Shown: positions 15,929-27,682 of the stretch, in pieces
Layout: the number at the start of each line of letters is the position of its first letter
Position numbering within the stretch: position 1 is the stretch's first letter
NCBI GenBank assembly: GCA_963754235.1
Contig: CAVWFK010000002.1
Span: forward strand, 62,001-126,000
Length of the DNA: 64,000 nt
Reading direction: 5' to 3'
Source of the DNA: DATAYA01 sp963754235
GTDB lineage: Bacteria > Pseudomonadota > Alphaproteobacteria > Acetobacterales > Acetobacteraceae
The notes under the pieces: generated by a model
What the model saw: the letters and a program-made list of their open reading frames with translations, nothing else
What the model was told of the DNA's origin: nothing
Databases searched by the model: none
Position numbers and translations under genes: made by a program

Positions 15929-17960
15929 GCCATTGCTCAAGTTGGACAGTTCGCTGCGCTGCAGCAGGAGAGGAAGCGAGTCATTTCAAGCGATTGGCCG
16001 ACCGTTGGCCGAGATTTCTGCTGAATTGCGGTGCCACGTGTTTGCGTAATTGTTAACGAAAGCCCTTGCACGAAGGCGGCAACTCGGCATAAGCGTGCGG
16101 TGTCACGATCGAGAGCCGCATGTTCTTCCGCATCAAGCCGTCCGGAGAGCGCCGCTACCTGCAGATCGTCGAGAACACGCGCGACGGCACGCGCACGGTG
16201 CAGCGCGTGCTGGCCACGCTCGGTCGCATCGAGGACCTCGAAGCCGACGGCAAGCTCGATGCCCTGCTGCGCTCGGGGGCCCGGTTCTCCGAGACCGCCC
16301 TGCTGATCTCCAGCCTGCAGGCCGGAACGCTGCAGACCAGCGCCAGTGTGCGCATCGGCGCCCCGATGATCTTTGGCCGGCTGTGGGAACAGACCGGCTG
16401 CCGCGCGGTGATCGAGCGGCTCGCCGCGGGGCGGAGCTTCGGCTTTGCGCTGGAACGCGCGGTGTTTGCCAGCGTGCTGCATCGGCTGGTGGTCTCCGGC
16501 TCCGATCGCGCCGGCGAGAAATGGCTGGATGCCTATCAGATCGACGGCGCCGACGGCCTGGAGCTGCACCAGCTGTATCGGGCGATGGCCTGGCTGGGCG
16601 AGGAGTTGGCCGACCAGAGTGGGGCGACGCGCGCGCCCCGCCGCAACAAGAGCCTGCCCTCGGGCCGGCAAAGCCGGACCCGGGGGATCTGATCGAGGAG
16701 GCGCTGTTCGCGCGCCGGCGCAGCCTGTTCAGCGATCTCTCCGTGGTGCTGTTCGACACCACTTCGCTGATGTTCTATGGCGCCGGCGGCGAGAGCTTCG
16801 GCCGGCACGGCAAGTCGAAGGACCATCGACCCGATCTGCGGCAGGTGATCGTGGGCGTCGTGCTCGATGCTGACGGTCGGCCGATCTGCTCGGAGACCTG
16901 GCCTGGGAACGCCACCGACGTGAAGGCGCTGCTGCCGGTCGTGGCGCGCCTGCGCGAGCGCTTCGGCATTGTGCGGATGTGCGTGGTTGCCGACCGCGGC
17001 GTGATCAGCGCCGAGACGATCGGCACGCTGGAGGCACATGGCATCGAGTACATCCTCGGCGCGCGCGAACGCAGCGATGGCGAGGTGCGCGAGGTCGTGC
17101 TGGCCGACCGCAAGCCGATGGTGCCGCTGATCATCCCGCGGGCGCGGGGAGCGGAGACGGCGATTGAGGTCAAGGAGGTGGTGGTCGGTGACTGGGGGCC
17201 TGGGGCCAAGCCGCGGCGCTACGTGGTCTGCTTCAATCCCGAGGAGGCCCGGCGAGACGCAGCCGCACGGGCCGCCATCGTCGAGAGCCTGCGGCTGAAG
17301 CTGCAGCAAGGCGACAAAGGGGTTGGTCGGCAACGCCGGCTATCGCCGGTTTCTCGCCACTCCGCGCGACGGGCACTTCGAAATCGACGCCGAGCGGATC
17401 ACTGAAGACGCCCGTTTCGACGGTCTCTATGTGCTGCGCACCAACAGCAAGCTTCCTGCTTTGTCGGTTGCCCTGGCGTACCGGCAGCTCTGGAAAGTCG
17501 AGGCCATTTTCAGGACGGCAAAGTCGACCCTGGAGACACGACCGATCTATCATCAATCCGACGCCGCCATCGCCGGCCACCTGTTTTGTTCGTTTCTCGC
17601 CCTGCTGCTGCGCAAGGAACTCGACGAGCGACTGGCCGCCGCAGACGTGAGTGCGGAGTGGGGCGATATCGTGCGCGACCTCGATCGCGTCGAGCAGATG
17701 ACGGTCGAGCAAGCGACCAAGCGCTTCCTGCTGCGGCCCCACGCGCCGGGTTGCGCCGGCAGCGTATTCAAGGCGGCCGGCGTCGCCTTGCCGCCGCTGG
17801 TGTGTCAGCTGCCGAGCGCGACGCCGCCACCGATCGCGGCACCCGCGCCACCGCCGCGTCGCGGACGCCCGCGGCGTGGTGCCACGCCCGATTGAATTTC
17901 CCGGATTCGCGTTCCCGATCAATCAGTTCGCGATTCTTGGTGTCCAACTTCAGCATTGGC
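15929..17960. mobile_element. IS1634-type insertion sequence, decayed
   Basis: Terminal inverted repeats were found by eye. Left GCCATTGCTCAAGTTGGACA (15929-15948) and the reverse complement of 17941-17960, GCCAATGCTGAAGTTGGACA, match at 18 of 20 bases. They enclose one transposase reading region with two shifts. Size about 2.03 kb. No target duplication is evident, so one flank may have been rearranged. Confidence 0.7.
16120..17895 (+). pseudogene. IS1634-family transposase, two frameshifts
   Basis: Three segments in different frames form one DDE transposase. 16120-16690 begins MFFRIKPSGERRYLQIVENT; the middle to about 17320 has VVLFDTTSLMFYG (first Asp), VVADRGVIS (second Asp) and GIEYILGARER; the last has YRQLWKVEAIFRTAKSTLET (catalytic Glu). 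The first shift is near 16640-16690 (one base missing or two added). The second is at the GGGG run 17319-17322 (one G too many). A Pro/Arg-rich tail ends the protein. Inactive unless the shifts are artefacts. Confidence 0.85.
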
Positions 17961-18080
17961 CTCGACGCCCGATCAATGGTTTAACTACCTGCTCAAACCC
18001 TGTGGTCGGTATCGGCGGGCGTGGACCCCCGGCCTCGATGCAGGCTTACGTCCGGCTCGATCTGTTCACGGACGAGAGAC

Positions 18081-18109
18081 TTGTCACGGAAGCGCCGAAC
18101 GTCTACAAT
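18081..18109 (+). promoter_or_regulatory. Near-consensus sigma-70 promoter
   Basis: TTGTCA (18081-18086), 17 bases, TACAAT (18104-18109). It differs from TTGACA/TATAAT at two positions. It is followed by an AAGGAG and a 16-codon reading frame, then by the convergent RelA/SpoT gene. Confidence 0.5.
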
Positions 18110-18141
18110 AAATGTCGGAGTTCCATGAAGGAGAATGAAAC

Positions 18142-18192
18142 ATGAGCCGCCCAGTCCTGCCTTTCGTACCCGAAGACTCCCGGCTGAAGTGA
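18142..18192 (+). other. 16-codon reading frame with ribosome site (truncated gene or leader)
   Basis: ATG 18142 follows AAGGAG (18128-18133) and encodes MSRPVLPFVPEDSRLK, then TGA. A promoter and a good translation start before such a short frame suggest the 5' end of a gene cut off by a deletion, or a small peptide. It ends 9 bases before the convergent RelA/SpoT stop. Confidence 0.35.
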
Positions 18193-18200
18193 AGGCGGGC

Positions 18201-19649
18201 TTACCCCGCAATTCGTGCTTCAAGCTCGAGAAGGCGCCGCCAAGCTAGCCGAGCATGGACCTCGAAGGTAGCAGCGGCGAAGTCCTTATCTTCAGGCGGT
18301 GCCTCATCGCGCCCTCGCTGGATGAGGTCGATCGCCTCCCGCACCTTGGTTGGCGAGTCGGAAAGCGCGACGTCGAGCAGACCGCGTGCGTCGTAAAATA
18401 AGCTCGGGTCTCTAGCTTCCAGTTCGCTGCAACGGGTGAGGAGATCCTCAATTTCTCCCCTCAGAGCGCTACTTTCGTTACCCGATAGTGAGGAGAGGAA
18501 GCAGGCTCGCTCAATTAAGAAGTTCGCCAGATTAAAGCGGAGTAGCAGAACAGAATCTTCCCCGACGGCTTCCAATTCTAGGATAAAACGGCTACTCTCA
18601 ACTGCGCCCTCAGTATTCCCATAAGTATCCATCGCTAGCGGGATCGCCCATAGCTCCTCGGGGCTGACTGACCCGGAGCCCAATCGATTTGCAGCCTCGT
18701 CTAAGAACGCAGATATTTTCAGATCAGCAAATCCATTATGGTCAGCATCTCCACGTGCTATCGCAAGCTGAATCGCAAGCCAAGCCCCTTCACGGGCCGA
18801 CGTCTCTGCAACTTCGTTTATCGCTCTTGCCATCTCAATTAAAGTTTGATCACCAACTGCAGCATTCGCAATTTTCTCGCCATCCCGGTCGAGCTGAGCT
18901 AAGAGTTCTTTGCTACGCTCGCTAAAGCCCTCCTGGTTCTGCCAGTGCGGAAGCAGCTTGAAGAACCGACGCCTGACCTGGCGGCGCATTTCCGCTTCCG
19001 ATCGCCATCGTTCGTGGATGAGATTGCGAAGCATCTCACTTTGAGTCTCTGTCGCTTCGAGCGCATCCCCAAATGCCTGCATCAGCCGCTCAAGGTGAGG
19101 ATCCATTTGTCCCGAGGGCTTATATGTTAAGTCATGCGTTTTGGCTGCCCAAGCATCGTGCAACATGGTTTTGATTTGGATTTCACAATGCAGGTCGGAC
19201 GTCCTAACCGAAAACGACTGAACCACGAGGTGATGAGCATAGTAGCCGCCACGTGTGACGCGTTCGTCTTTTTTGATCCGGGACCAAGGCGCGAGTCGTT
19301 GTATCAAAGCATTCTTAACTCGGATGATTTCGTCCGGATAGTGGACGACTATGGTCAGCCCGATTATGTCTGGAACAGCGCTTACCGGATGTCGGACGCC
19401 TTGCTGCCGAAGCTTCGAAAGGGCAATGGCTATTTTCTCGGGGGTCTTAAACGGACTGGTAATCTGCTTGTCGTCACGCCCATAGATATTCCTAATTACC
19501 GATGCACCTAACTGGTCCCGAACCTTTCCGCATTCATCGCGAACATTAGTCAGGAGTTCTCGAAGCCGAGCATCATGGCTGTTCAAGAACGTCCGAACTT
19601 CGGTCATGACGGCAGCGGGCGCGCCCGTCGAACTCATAAGGTGGACCAT
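18201..19649 (-). CDS. RelA/SpoT-domain protein with long helical C-terminus
   Basis: 482 residues from ATG 19649, which is preceded by GAGGAGGGG; the frame is open to 19700. Residues about 40-200 hold a (p)ppGpp synthetase-like domain: KTPEKIAIALSKL, DIIGLTIVVHY, GYYAHHLVV and CEIQIKTMLHDAWAAKTHDL. No HD hydrolase domain is present. Residues 220-482 are mostly helical with TPR-like spacing (LLLRFNLANFLIERACFL), possibly a sensor or regulatory part. The gene is AT-richer than its neighbours and lies beside an IS, which fits acquired DNA. It could make alarmones or be a toxic synthetase; the nucleotide product is not predictable here. Confidence 0.82.
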   Translation of the reverse strand: MVHLMSSTGAPAAVMTEVRTFLNSHDARLRELLTNVRDECGKVRDQLGASVIRNIYGRDDKQITSPFKTPEKIAIALSKLRQQGVRHPVSAVPDIIGLTIVVHYPDEIIRVKNALIQRLAPWSRIKKDERVTRGGYYAHHLVVQSFSVRTSDLHCEIQIKTMLHDAWAAKTHDLTYKPSGQMDPHLERLMQAFGDALEATETQSEMLRNLIHERWRSEAEMRRQVRRRFFKLLPHWQNQEGFSERSKELLAQLDRDGEKIANAAVGDQTLIEMARAINEVAETSAREGAWLAIQLAIARGDADHNGFADLKISAFLDEAANRLGSGSVSPEELWAIPLAMDTYGNTEGAVESSRFILELEAVGEDSVLLLRFNLANFLIERACFLSSLSGNESSALRGEIEDLLTRCSELEARDPSLFYDARGLLDVALSDSPTKVREAIDLIQRGRDEAPPEDKDFAAATFEVHARLAWRRLLELEARIAG

Positions 19650-19914
19650 CGTTTGCTCGTCCCCTCCTCGCCAAGCGTTCGGCCTTCGTGCCGCCCTCAT
19701 TTACTTCCCGCGGATAACTTGCCGATCGCCGATCCCAAGAGCAAGAAAATACATCTTGTTTGAAGATGCTGCGATCGAGGGGGCCGCCTCCTTCCAACTC
19801 ATAAGGAAACTACCCGCGGAGCCGCTCAGCGAACCTAAAGCCTACAAAGGCCCGTTCCGCAGCCACCGACTCGTCTCGACACCAAGATTGCCCCTCAATA
19901 GCCGGGAAATTCGC

Positions 19915-22362
<2,448 letters not shown>

Positions 22363-22408
22363 GCCGGCGGCAGGCTCCAGCTTGGGTGGAATCACCCACA
22401 GAATATAG

Positions 22409-23593
22409 TCATTCAGCTGGTGAAAGCCCAGCTTCGCGCCCCGCTTCGAGTCCGCATTTTGGCCGCGGAAAATCGGGATCGGGCACCAGCGCCCCATCGC
22501 CGGTGCGCACGCCTTCGGCATGGCCGGCAAGTGGCGCGAATGGCGCCCCATCGGTGCCGGTGAGCAGCGCCTGCGCGGGCAGTCGCAACAGGGCCGCGAA
22601 CAGTGCCGCGCGGCGCGCGGCATCGAGATGCACCACCGGCTCGTCCAGCAGCAGCAGCGGTGCCGAGCCACGCGCCTCGGCGATCAGCGCCGCGTGACCG
22701 AGCACGAGGCCGACCAGCAGCGCCTTCTGCTCCCCGGTACTGGCCTGGGCAGCGGGGCGGCCGGTTGCGGCGTCGGCCAGCGCCATGTCGGCCCGGTGGG
22801 CGCCGAGGGCCGTGCTGCCGGCTGTGGCATCGCGGCCGCGACCGGCGGCGAGCGAGGCACGCAGCCAGTCCTCGACCGCCAGCGCCGGGTCCGCCTCCAG
22901 CCGCTCGGCGAGCGGGCAGGCGACCCCGATCCGGGCAGTGGGGAAGGGGGCCGTGGCGCCCGCGGCGAGGGCGGCATTGAGCCGCGCCGCCAGGCCCGCT
23001 CGCGCCGCCGTCACCGCGACGGCGTGGCGTGCGATCGCCTCCTCCAGCCCCGCGAGCCAGGCCGCGTCGGCCTCACCCCGCGCCAGCAGCCGGTTGCGGG
23101 CCGCGACCGCCGCATCGTGCGCCGCCACCTCGCGCGCGTGGCCGGGCTCCAGCGCCCAGACCAGCCGGTCGAGGAAGCGGCGGCGGCCGGAGGCGCCCTC
23201 CAGCAGCAGCCGATCCATCTGCGGCGTGAGCCAGACGGCTGCCACTCGCGCCGCGATCTCGGCGGCGCTGCGCGGCGCACTGCCATCCAGACGGAAGGTG
23301 CGACGCTCGGAGGCATCGTCCGCTTGGGTGCCGGTGCCGACGTCCACCCGACCTTCCCCGGTCATGAACCGGCCGGCGACCGCCCAGCCGCCGCGGGCGC
23401 CATGACGCGCGAGTTCGGCCAGCCGCGCGCCGCGCAGGCCGCGCCCGGGCACCAGCATCGAGACGGCTTCCAGCAAATTGGTCTTGCCGCTGCCGTTCGG
23501 TCCCGTGATCACCGCGAGCGGTGCCGCGGGCCGCCAGGCGAGGGCCGCGTAGTTGCGGAAATCGGTCAGGACGAGGCGTTCGAGGCGCAGCAC
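22409..23593 (-). CDS. recF: DNA replication and repair protein RecF
   Basis: 394 residues, an SMC-like ATPase that loads RecA at gapped DNA. N-terminal MLRLERLVLTDFRNYAALAW, Walker A GPNGSGKTN (about 31-39), signature STGEQKALLVGL and Walker B LLLLDEPVVHLD. Length is normal. It lies 45 bases downstream of dnaN. Confidence 0.95.
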   Translation of the reverse strand: MLRLERLVLTDFRNYAALAWRPAAPLAVITGPNGSGKTNLLEAVSMLVPGRGLRGARLAELARHGARGGWAVAGRFMTGEGRVDVGTGTQADDASERRTFRLDGSAPRSAAEIAARVAAVWLTPQMDRLLLEGASGRRRFLDRLVWALEPGHAREVAAHDAAVAARNRLLARGEADAAWLAGLEEAIARHAVAVTAARAGLAARLNAALAAGATAPFPTARIGVACPLAERLEADPALAVEDWLRASLAAGRGRDATAGSTALGAHRADMALADAATGRPAAQASTGEQKALLVGLVLGHAALIAEARGSAPLLLLDEPVVHLDAARRAALFAALLRLPAQALLTGTDGAPFAPLAGHAEGVRTGDGALVPDPDFPRPKCGLEAGREAGLSPAE

Positions 23594-23638
23594 CCGACGG
23601 AGATGGCGCCGTGCGCCGGCCGCGGAAAGGTGCGCCGG

Positions 23639-24763
23639 TCAGACCCGCATCGGCATCAGCACATAGAGCGCCGAGGCATCCGCCGCATCGCGCACCACCG
23701 TGGGGGCCGCGCCGTCGGCGAAACGGAACTCTACCTCATCGCCGACCTGGTCTGTGATGTCGTTGAGGTAGCGGGCTTGAAAGCCGATCTCCAGCGGGCC
23801 GAACTCGTATTTCACCCGGTCCGATTCCAGCTCCTCGGTTGCGGTGCCCTGGTCGGGGCTGGTCGCCGACAGCACCAGCAGGTCGCGGGCGAGCGAGAGC
23901 TTCACCGGCCGCGCCCGCTCGCTGCTGATCGCCGAGACGCGCGCGACAGCGTCGGCGAAATCCTTCTTGCCGACACGCAGCACCTTGTCGTTGTCGCGCG
24001 GGATGACGCGGTCGTATTCGGGGAAGGTGCCATCGATCAGCTTGCTGGTGAGGCGGATCGGCCCGACGCTGAACTGCACCCGCGTGTCGGACAGCGCCAC
24101 CTCAATCTCGCCGCTTTCCTCATCGAGCAGCTTCCTGAGCTCGGCTACGGTCTTGCGCGGCACGATCACGCCGGGCATCGAGCCGGCGCCCTCCGGCAGC
24201 GGCTCCTCGACCCGCGCCAGCCGGTGGCCGTCGGTCGCGACCGCCCGCAGTACCCTGGTCCCCTCGCTTTCGGCCGCGTGGAGGTAGATGCCGTTGAGAT
24301 AGTAGCGCGTCTCCTCGGTGCTGATCGCGAACCGGGCGCGGTCGATTAGGCCGCGGAGCGCGAGTGCCGTGACGTGGAAGCGGTGCGGCAGCGTGCCCGC
24401 GGTCATCGAGGGAAAATCGTCCACCGGCAGCACGACGAGGCTGGTCGTGAAGCGGCCGGCGCGGAGTGCCAACTGCGAATCGCCGCCGCCATGCTCGAAC
24501 TCGACCTCGGCCCCCTCGGGCAGCTTGCGCACGATCTCATAGAGCGTTGCGGCCGGGGCGGTGGTGGCGCCGTTGCGGGAGACCGCGGCTGAGACCTCCT
24601 CGAGAATCGCGATCTCCATGTCGGTCGCGGTGAACGAGAGCCGGTTTTCGCGCACCGCGATCAGCACGTTGGCCAGGATCGGGATGGTGTTGCGCTTCTC
24701 GGCCACGCTCTGGATGTGCGCCAGCGCCCGGAGCAGCGTCGCGCGGTCGGCCTTGAACTTCAT
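23639..24763 (-). CDS. dnaN: DNA polymerase III beta subunit (sliding clamp)
   Basis: 374 residues with the three-fold clamp architecture. Starts MKFKADRATLLRALAHIQSV, with RNTIPILANVLI, ATDGHRLA (domain 2) and the C-terminal YVLMPMRV, the conserved hydrophobic end that forms the partner-binding pocket. Processivity factor for replication. It lies 107 bases downstream of dnaA. Confidence 0.97.
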   Translation of the reverse strand: MKFKADRATLLRALAHIQSVAEKRNTIPILANVLIAVRENRLSFTATDMEIAILEEVSAAVSRNGATTAPAATLYEIVRKLPEGAEVEFEHGGGDSQLALRAGRFTTSLVVLPVDDFPSMTAGTLPHRFHVTALALRGLIDRARFAISTEETRYYLNGIYLHAAESEGTRVLRAVATDGHRLARVEEPLPEGAGSMPGVIVPRKTVAELRKLLDEESGEIEVALSDTRVQFSVGPIRLTSKLIDGTFPEYDRVIPRDNDKVLRVGKKDFADAVARVSAISSERARPVKLSLARDLLVLSATSPDQGTATEELESDRVKYEFGPLEIGFQARYLNDITDQVGDEVEFRFADGAAPTVVRDAADASALYVLMPMRV

Positions 24764-24870
24764 CGCACTGTTCCCCAGCGGGGGCGCCGCTCGGCGCCCC
24801 GGACCGGCATCCTACCGGAAGCGATTCCGGCCGCAAACAGCGGCTTTCGAGGCTATCCCGGCCGGCCCGT

Positions 24871-26289
24871 TCAGGACTCCAGCATCCGGCGCAACAGCTC
24901 GACGTCCTCGGCGAAGCCGGCGTCGCGCGCCATCAGGTCGGAAACCGTCTTGACCGCGTGCATCACGGTCGTGTGGTCGCGGTTGCCGAAGCGGCGGCCG
25001 ATCTCGGGCAGGCTGCGGCTGGTGAGCTGCTTGGCGAGATACATCGCCACCTGCCGCGGTCGCGCCACCGCTCGCGCCCGGCGGGCCGAGGACATGTCGT
25101 TCATCCGGATGTTCCAGTGCTCGGCGACCTTGCGCTGGATCTCCTCGATCGAGACCCTCCTCGCATGGGCGCGAAGAATGTCGTGCAGCACCTCCTCGGT
25201 CGCCTCCAACGTGATCGGGCGGTCGAACAGGTTGGCGTGCGCGATCAGCCGGTTGAGCGCGCCCTCCAGCTCGCGGACGTTGGTGGTGATCTTGTGGGCA
25301 AGGAACTCCATCACCCGATAGGGCACGGCCGCCCCTGCGCGCGCGGCCTTCGCCTGCAGGATCGAGATGCGCAGCTCGAAGGTCGTGGCGTGCAGGTCGG
25401 CCACCATGCCGCAGCCGAGCCGCGTGCGCAGCCGATCCTCGAGCCCCGAGAGGTCGGAGGGGGATTTGTCGGCCGACACCACGATCTGCTTGCCGGCATC
25501 GACCAGGGCGTTGAAGGTGTGGAAGAACTCCTCTTGGGTGTTGTCCTTGCCGATCAGGAATTGCAGGTCGTCGATCATCAGCACATCGACGCTGCGCAAC
25601 TGCTCCTTGAACTCCATCGTCGCCTGGCTGCGGATCGCGGCGATGAAGCGGTACATGAACTTTTCGGCCGACATGTAGGCGACCGTCACGGCATTGTCGC
25701 GACGCGCCAGCTCCCATGCGATCGCGTGCATCAAATGTGTCTTGCCCAGCCCCACGCCGCCATAGAGGAACAGCGGGTTGAAGCGCTGGCTCGCCGGATG
25801 GTCGGCGACGTGCCGCGCGCAGGCATGGGCGAACTCGTTAGGCTTGCCGACGACGAACGCCTCGAAGGTGAAGCGCTGGTCGAGTGCTGCCGCCACCTCC
25901 GGTCTTGTGTCATGGCGAGGCTCGGCCGGCTCGTCGCGTCGCGCCGACACGGGCGCCGGACGATCAGCGGCGGCGGCGGCGACGCGGAAATCGATTCGAC
26001 GGATCGCTGGAGCTTCCGCCTGCCAAAGCGCACGCAGGCGGTCGCCGTAATGGCTGCGCACCCAATCGCGAACGAAGCCGCTGGGCAGGGCGACGATCAC
26101 TTCGTCATCGTCACAGCCCGTGAACGACATTTGCTGCAGCCAGGTGCGGTATTCGATCTCATCGACCTCGGCTTGCAGGCGGGTGCGTACCCGCGACCAT
26201 CTTGTATCGAAGGTGATCGGGGGACGGGCCTCGGGCCGAGCGGCGTTGACGGGCGATGCCTCCGCGATAGTCGCGATATCATCATCCAT
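24871..26289 (-). CDS. dnaA: Chromosomal replication initiator DnaA
   Basis: 472 residues. Domain I (about 20-90, EIEYRTWLQQMSF), linker, AAA+ domain with FVVGKPNEFAHA, Walker A GGVGLGKTH and Walker B VLMIDDLQFL, and DNA-binding domain IV with the signature GNRDHTTVMHAVKTV near the end. ATG 26289 fits family length. It binds DnaA boxes and opens the origin. Gene order rpsT-dnaA-dnaN-recF-gyrB is typical of the group. Confidence 0.97.
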   Translation of the reverse strand: MDDDIATIAEASPVNAARPEARPPITFDTRWSRVRTRLQAEVDEIEYRTWLQQMSFTGCDDDEVIVALPSGFVRDWVRSHYGDRLRALWQAEAPAIRRIDFRVAAAAADRPAPVSARRDEPAEPRHDTRPEVAAALDQRFTFEAFVVGKPNEFAHACARHVADHPASQRFNPLFLYGGVGLGKTHLMHAIAWELARRDNAVTVAYMSAEKFMYRFIAAIRSQATMEFKEQLRSVDVLMIDDLQFLIGKDNTQEEFFHTFNALVDAGKQIVVSADKSPSDLSGLEDRLRTRLGCGMVADLHATTFELRISILQAKAARAGAAVPYRVMEFLAHKITTNVRELEGALNRLIAHANLFDRPITLEATEEVLHDILRAHARRVSIEEIQRKVAEHWNIRMNDMSSARRARAVARPRQVAMYLAKQLTSRSLPEIGRRFGNRDHTTVMHAVKTVSDLMARDAGFAEDVELLRRMLES

Positions 26290-26521
26290 ACCGCCGCCGC
26301 CCCCCCTTGCCGCCGGCGCCGCGTCGTCCGCGTCGCTCGCCCTACCCGTTCTTAGGTCAGCTTCGCCACCTCTCGCAATCGAAAACGGCCGCCCTGAAAA
26401 TGAAATCCATCATGCTGCAAAAAAGCACAAATCGGATTTGCGGCGTCACGCAAGCGGCGCCGCCGAATAGCTTTGATTCGGTTTGCGAAGATGCGCGGAG
26501 TACGGCCGCGGGCTGCCGGGA
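26290..26521. other. dnaA upstream region; no DnaA boxes seen
   Basis: 232 bases between rpsT and dnaA, both on the minus strand, relatively AT-rich for the area. I looked for TTATCCACA-type DnaA boxes on both strands and saw none, so it is not supported as the replication origin. It presumably holds the dnaA promoter. Confidence 0.5.
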
Positions 26522-26791
26522 TCACTCTGCGGCGAGTGCCTTTATGCGGGCGGCGAGGCGGGCGATCTTCCGCGCAATGGTATTGCGATGCATTACGCCT
26601 TTGGTCACGCTGCGCTGCATCTCCGGCTGCGCCTGGCGCAGCGCCGCGGCCGCCGCGGGCTTGTCGCCGTGCGCGATCGCCTGCTCGACCTGCCGCACGA
26701 AACTGCGGGTGCGCGATTTGCGCGCCTTGTTGCGCAGCGTGCGACGCTCATTCTGCCGGATGCGCTTGCGCGCGGATGCCGTGTTCGCCAT
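26522..26791 (-). CDS. rpsT: 30S ribosomal protein S20
   Basis: 89 residues from ATG 26791: MANTASARKRIRQNERRTLR, then KGVMHRNTIARKIARLAARI, the typical basic helical S20 protein. AGAGGT directly upstream supports this start over one four codons earlier. Binds 16S rRNA. Confidence 0.96.
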   Translation of the reverse strand: MANTASARKRIRQNERRTLRNKARKSRTRSFVRQVEQAIAHGDKPAAAAALRQAQPEMQRSVTKGVMHRNTIARKIARLAARIKALAAE

Positions 26792-26876
26792 GACCTCTGT
26801 CATCTAAATCGTGAGACGGGGCCCGGCGGTCTGCCGCAGCCCGAACCCCATCGAATAGTCCCGGCCGCGAAGGGTG

Positions 26877-27651
26877 TCAATCGGCACCGAAACGCGGCTT
26901 GCGCTTGGCGATGAAGGCCGCCATGCCCTCCTGCTGGTCGGCGGTGCCGAACAGGGACAGGAACAGCGCACGCTCGTACCCGTACGCCCTCGGCGAGAGT
27001 GGTCTCGAACGCCCGATCGACGGCGCGCTTGGCCATCGCGATTGCAACCGGAGAGAGTTCTGCAATCCGTTCGGCCAGCTTCAGCGCCTCGGCGAGCAGC
27101 TCGGCCGCCGGCACCACGCGGGAGACCAGGCTCGCGCGCTCGGCTTCGGCCGCGTCCATCATCCGCCCGCTCAGCACCAGCTCCATTGCCTTGGCCTTGC
27201 CGACCGCGCGCGTCAGCCGCTGCGTGCCGCCGGCGCCGGGGATGACGCCGAGGGTGATCTCCGGCTGGCCGAACTTCGCGGTATCGGCGGCGAGGATGAT
27301 GTCGCAGGCCATCGCGAGCTCGCAGCCGCCGCCGAGCGCGAAGCCCGCAACCGCCGCGATCACCGGCTTCTGCACCTGCCGGATCGTCTCCCAGCGGGCG
27401 CCGATGAAGTCGTCGAGATAGACGCCAGGATAGCGGCGCGGCTGCATCTCCTTGATATCGGCGCCGGCGGCGAACGCGCGCTCGGAGCCGGTGAGCACGA
27501 TCGCGCCGATCGCGGGATCGGCGTCGAAGGCCAGGAGCGCGGCGCCGAGTTCGTCCATGAGCTGGTCGCAGAGCGCATTCAGCGCCTGCGGCCGGTTGAG
27601 CCGGATCAGGCCCACGCGGCCATGCGTCTCGACCAGGATCATCTCGGGCAT
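26877..27651 (-). pseudogene. Enoyl-CoA hydratase, frameshifted near the C-terminus
   Basis: Crotonase-fold protein, about 258 residues once repaired, predicted to hydrate 2-enoyl-CoA in beta-oxidation. N-terminal ETHGRVGLIRLNRPQALNAL, oxyanion hole FALGGGCELAMACD, catalytic Glu regions QPEITLGVIPGAGG. Near 26979-26981 a run CCC (minus strand GGG) shifts the frame inside EGVRYERALF. One base fewer restores the usual end LFGTADQQEGMAAFIAKRKP. As written, the protein would run on to 26800 with an unrelated tail. AGGAG precedes ATG 27651. It lies between mutM and rpsT. Confidence 0.85.
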
Positions 27652-27682
27652 CGCGGCACTCCTCGGGGGTGGCGGCTTCTAG

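Noticed and set aside
26290..26521. Possible replication origin upstream of dnaA
   Set aside because: No DnaA boxes or AT-rich repeats seen; in this group the origin is often not next to dnaA.
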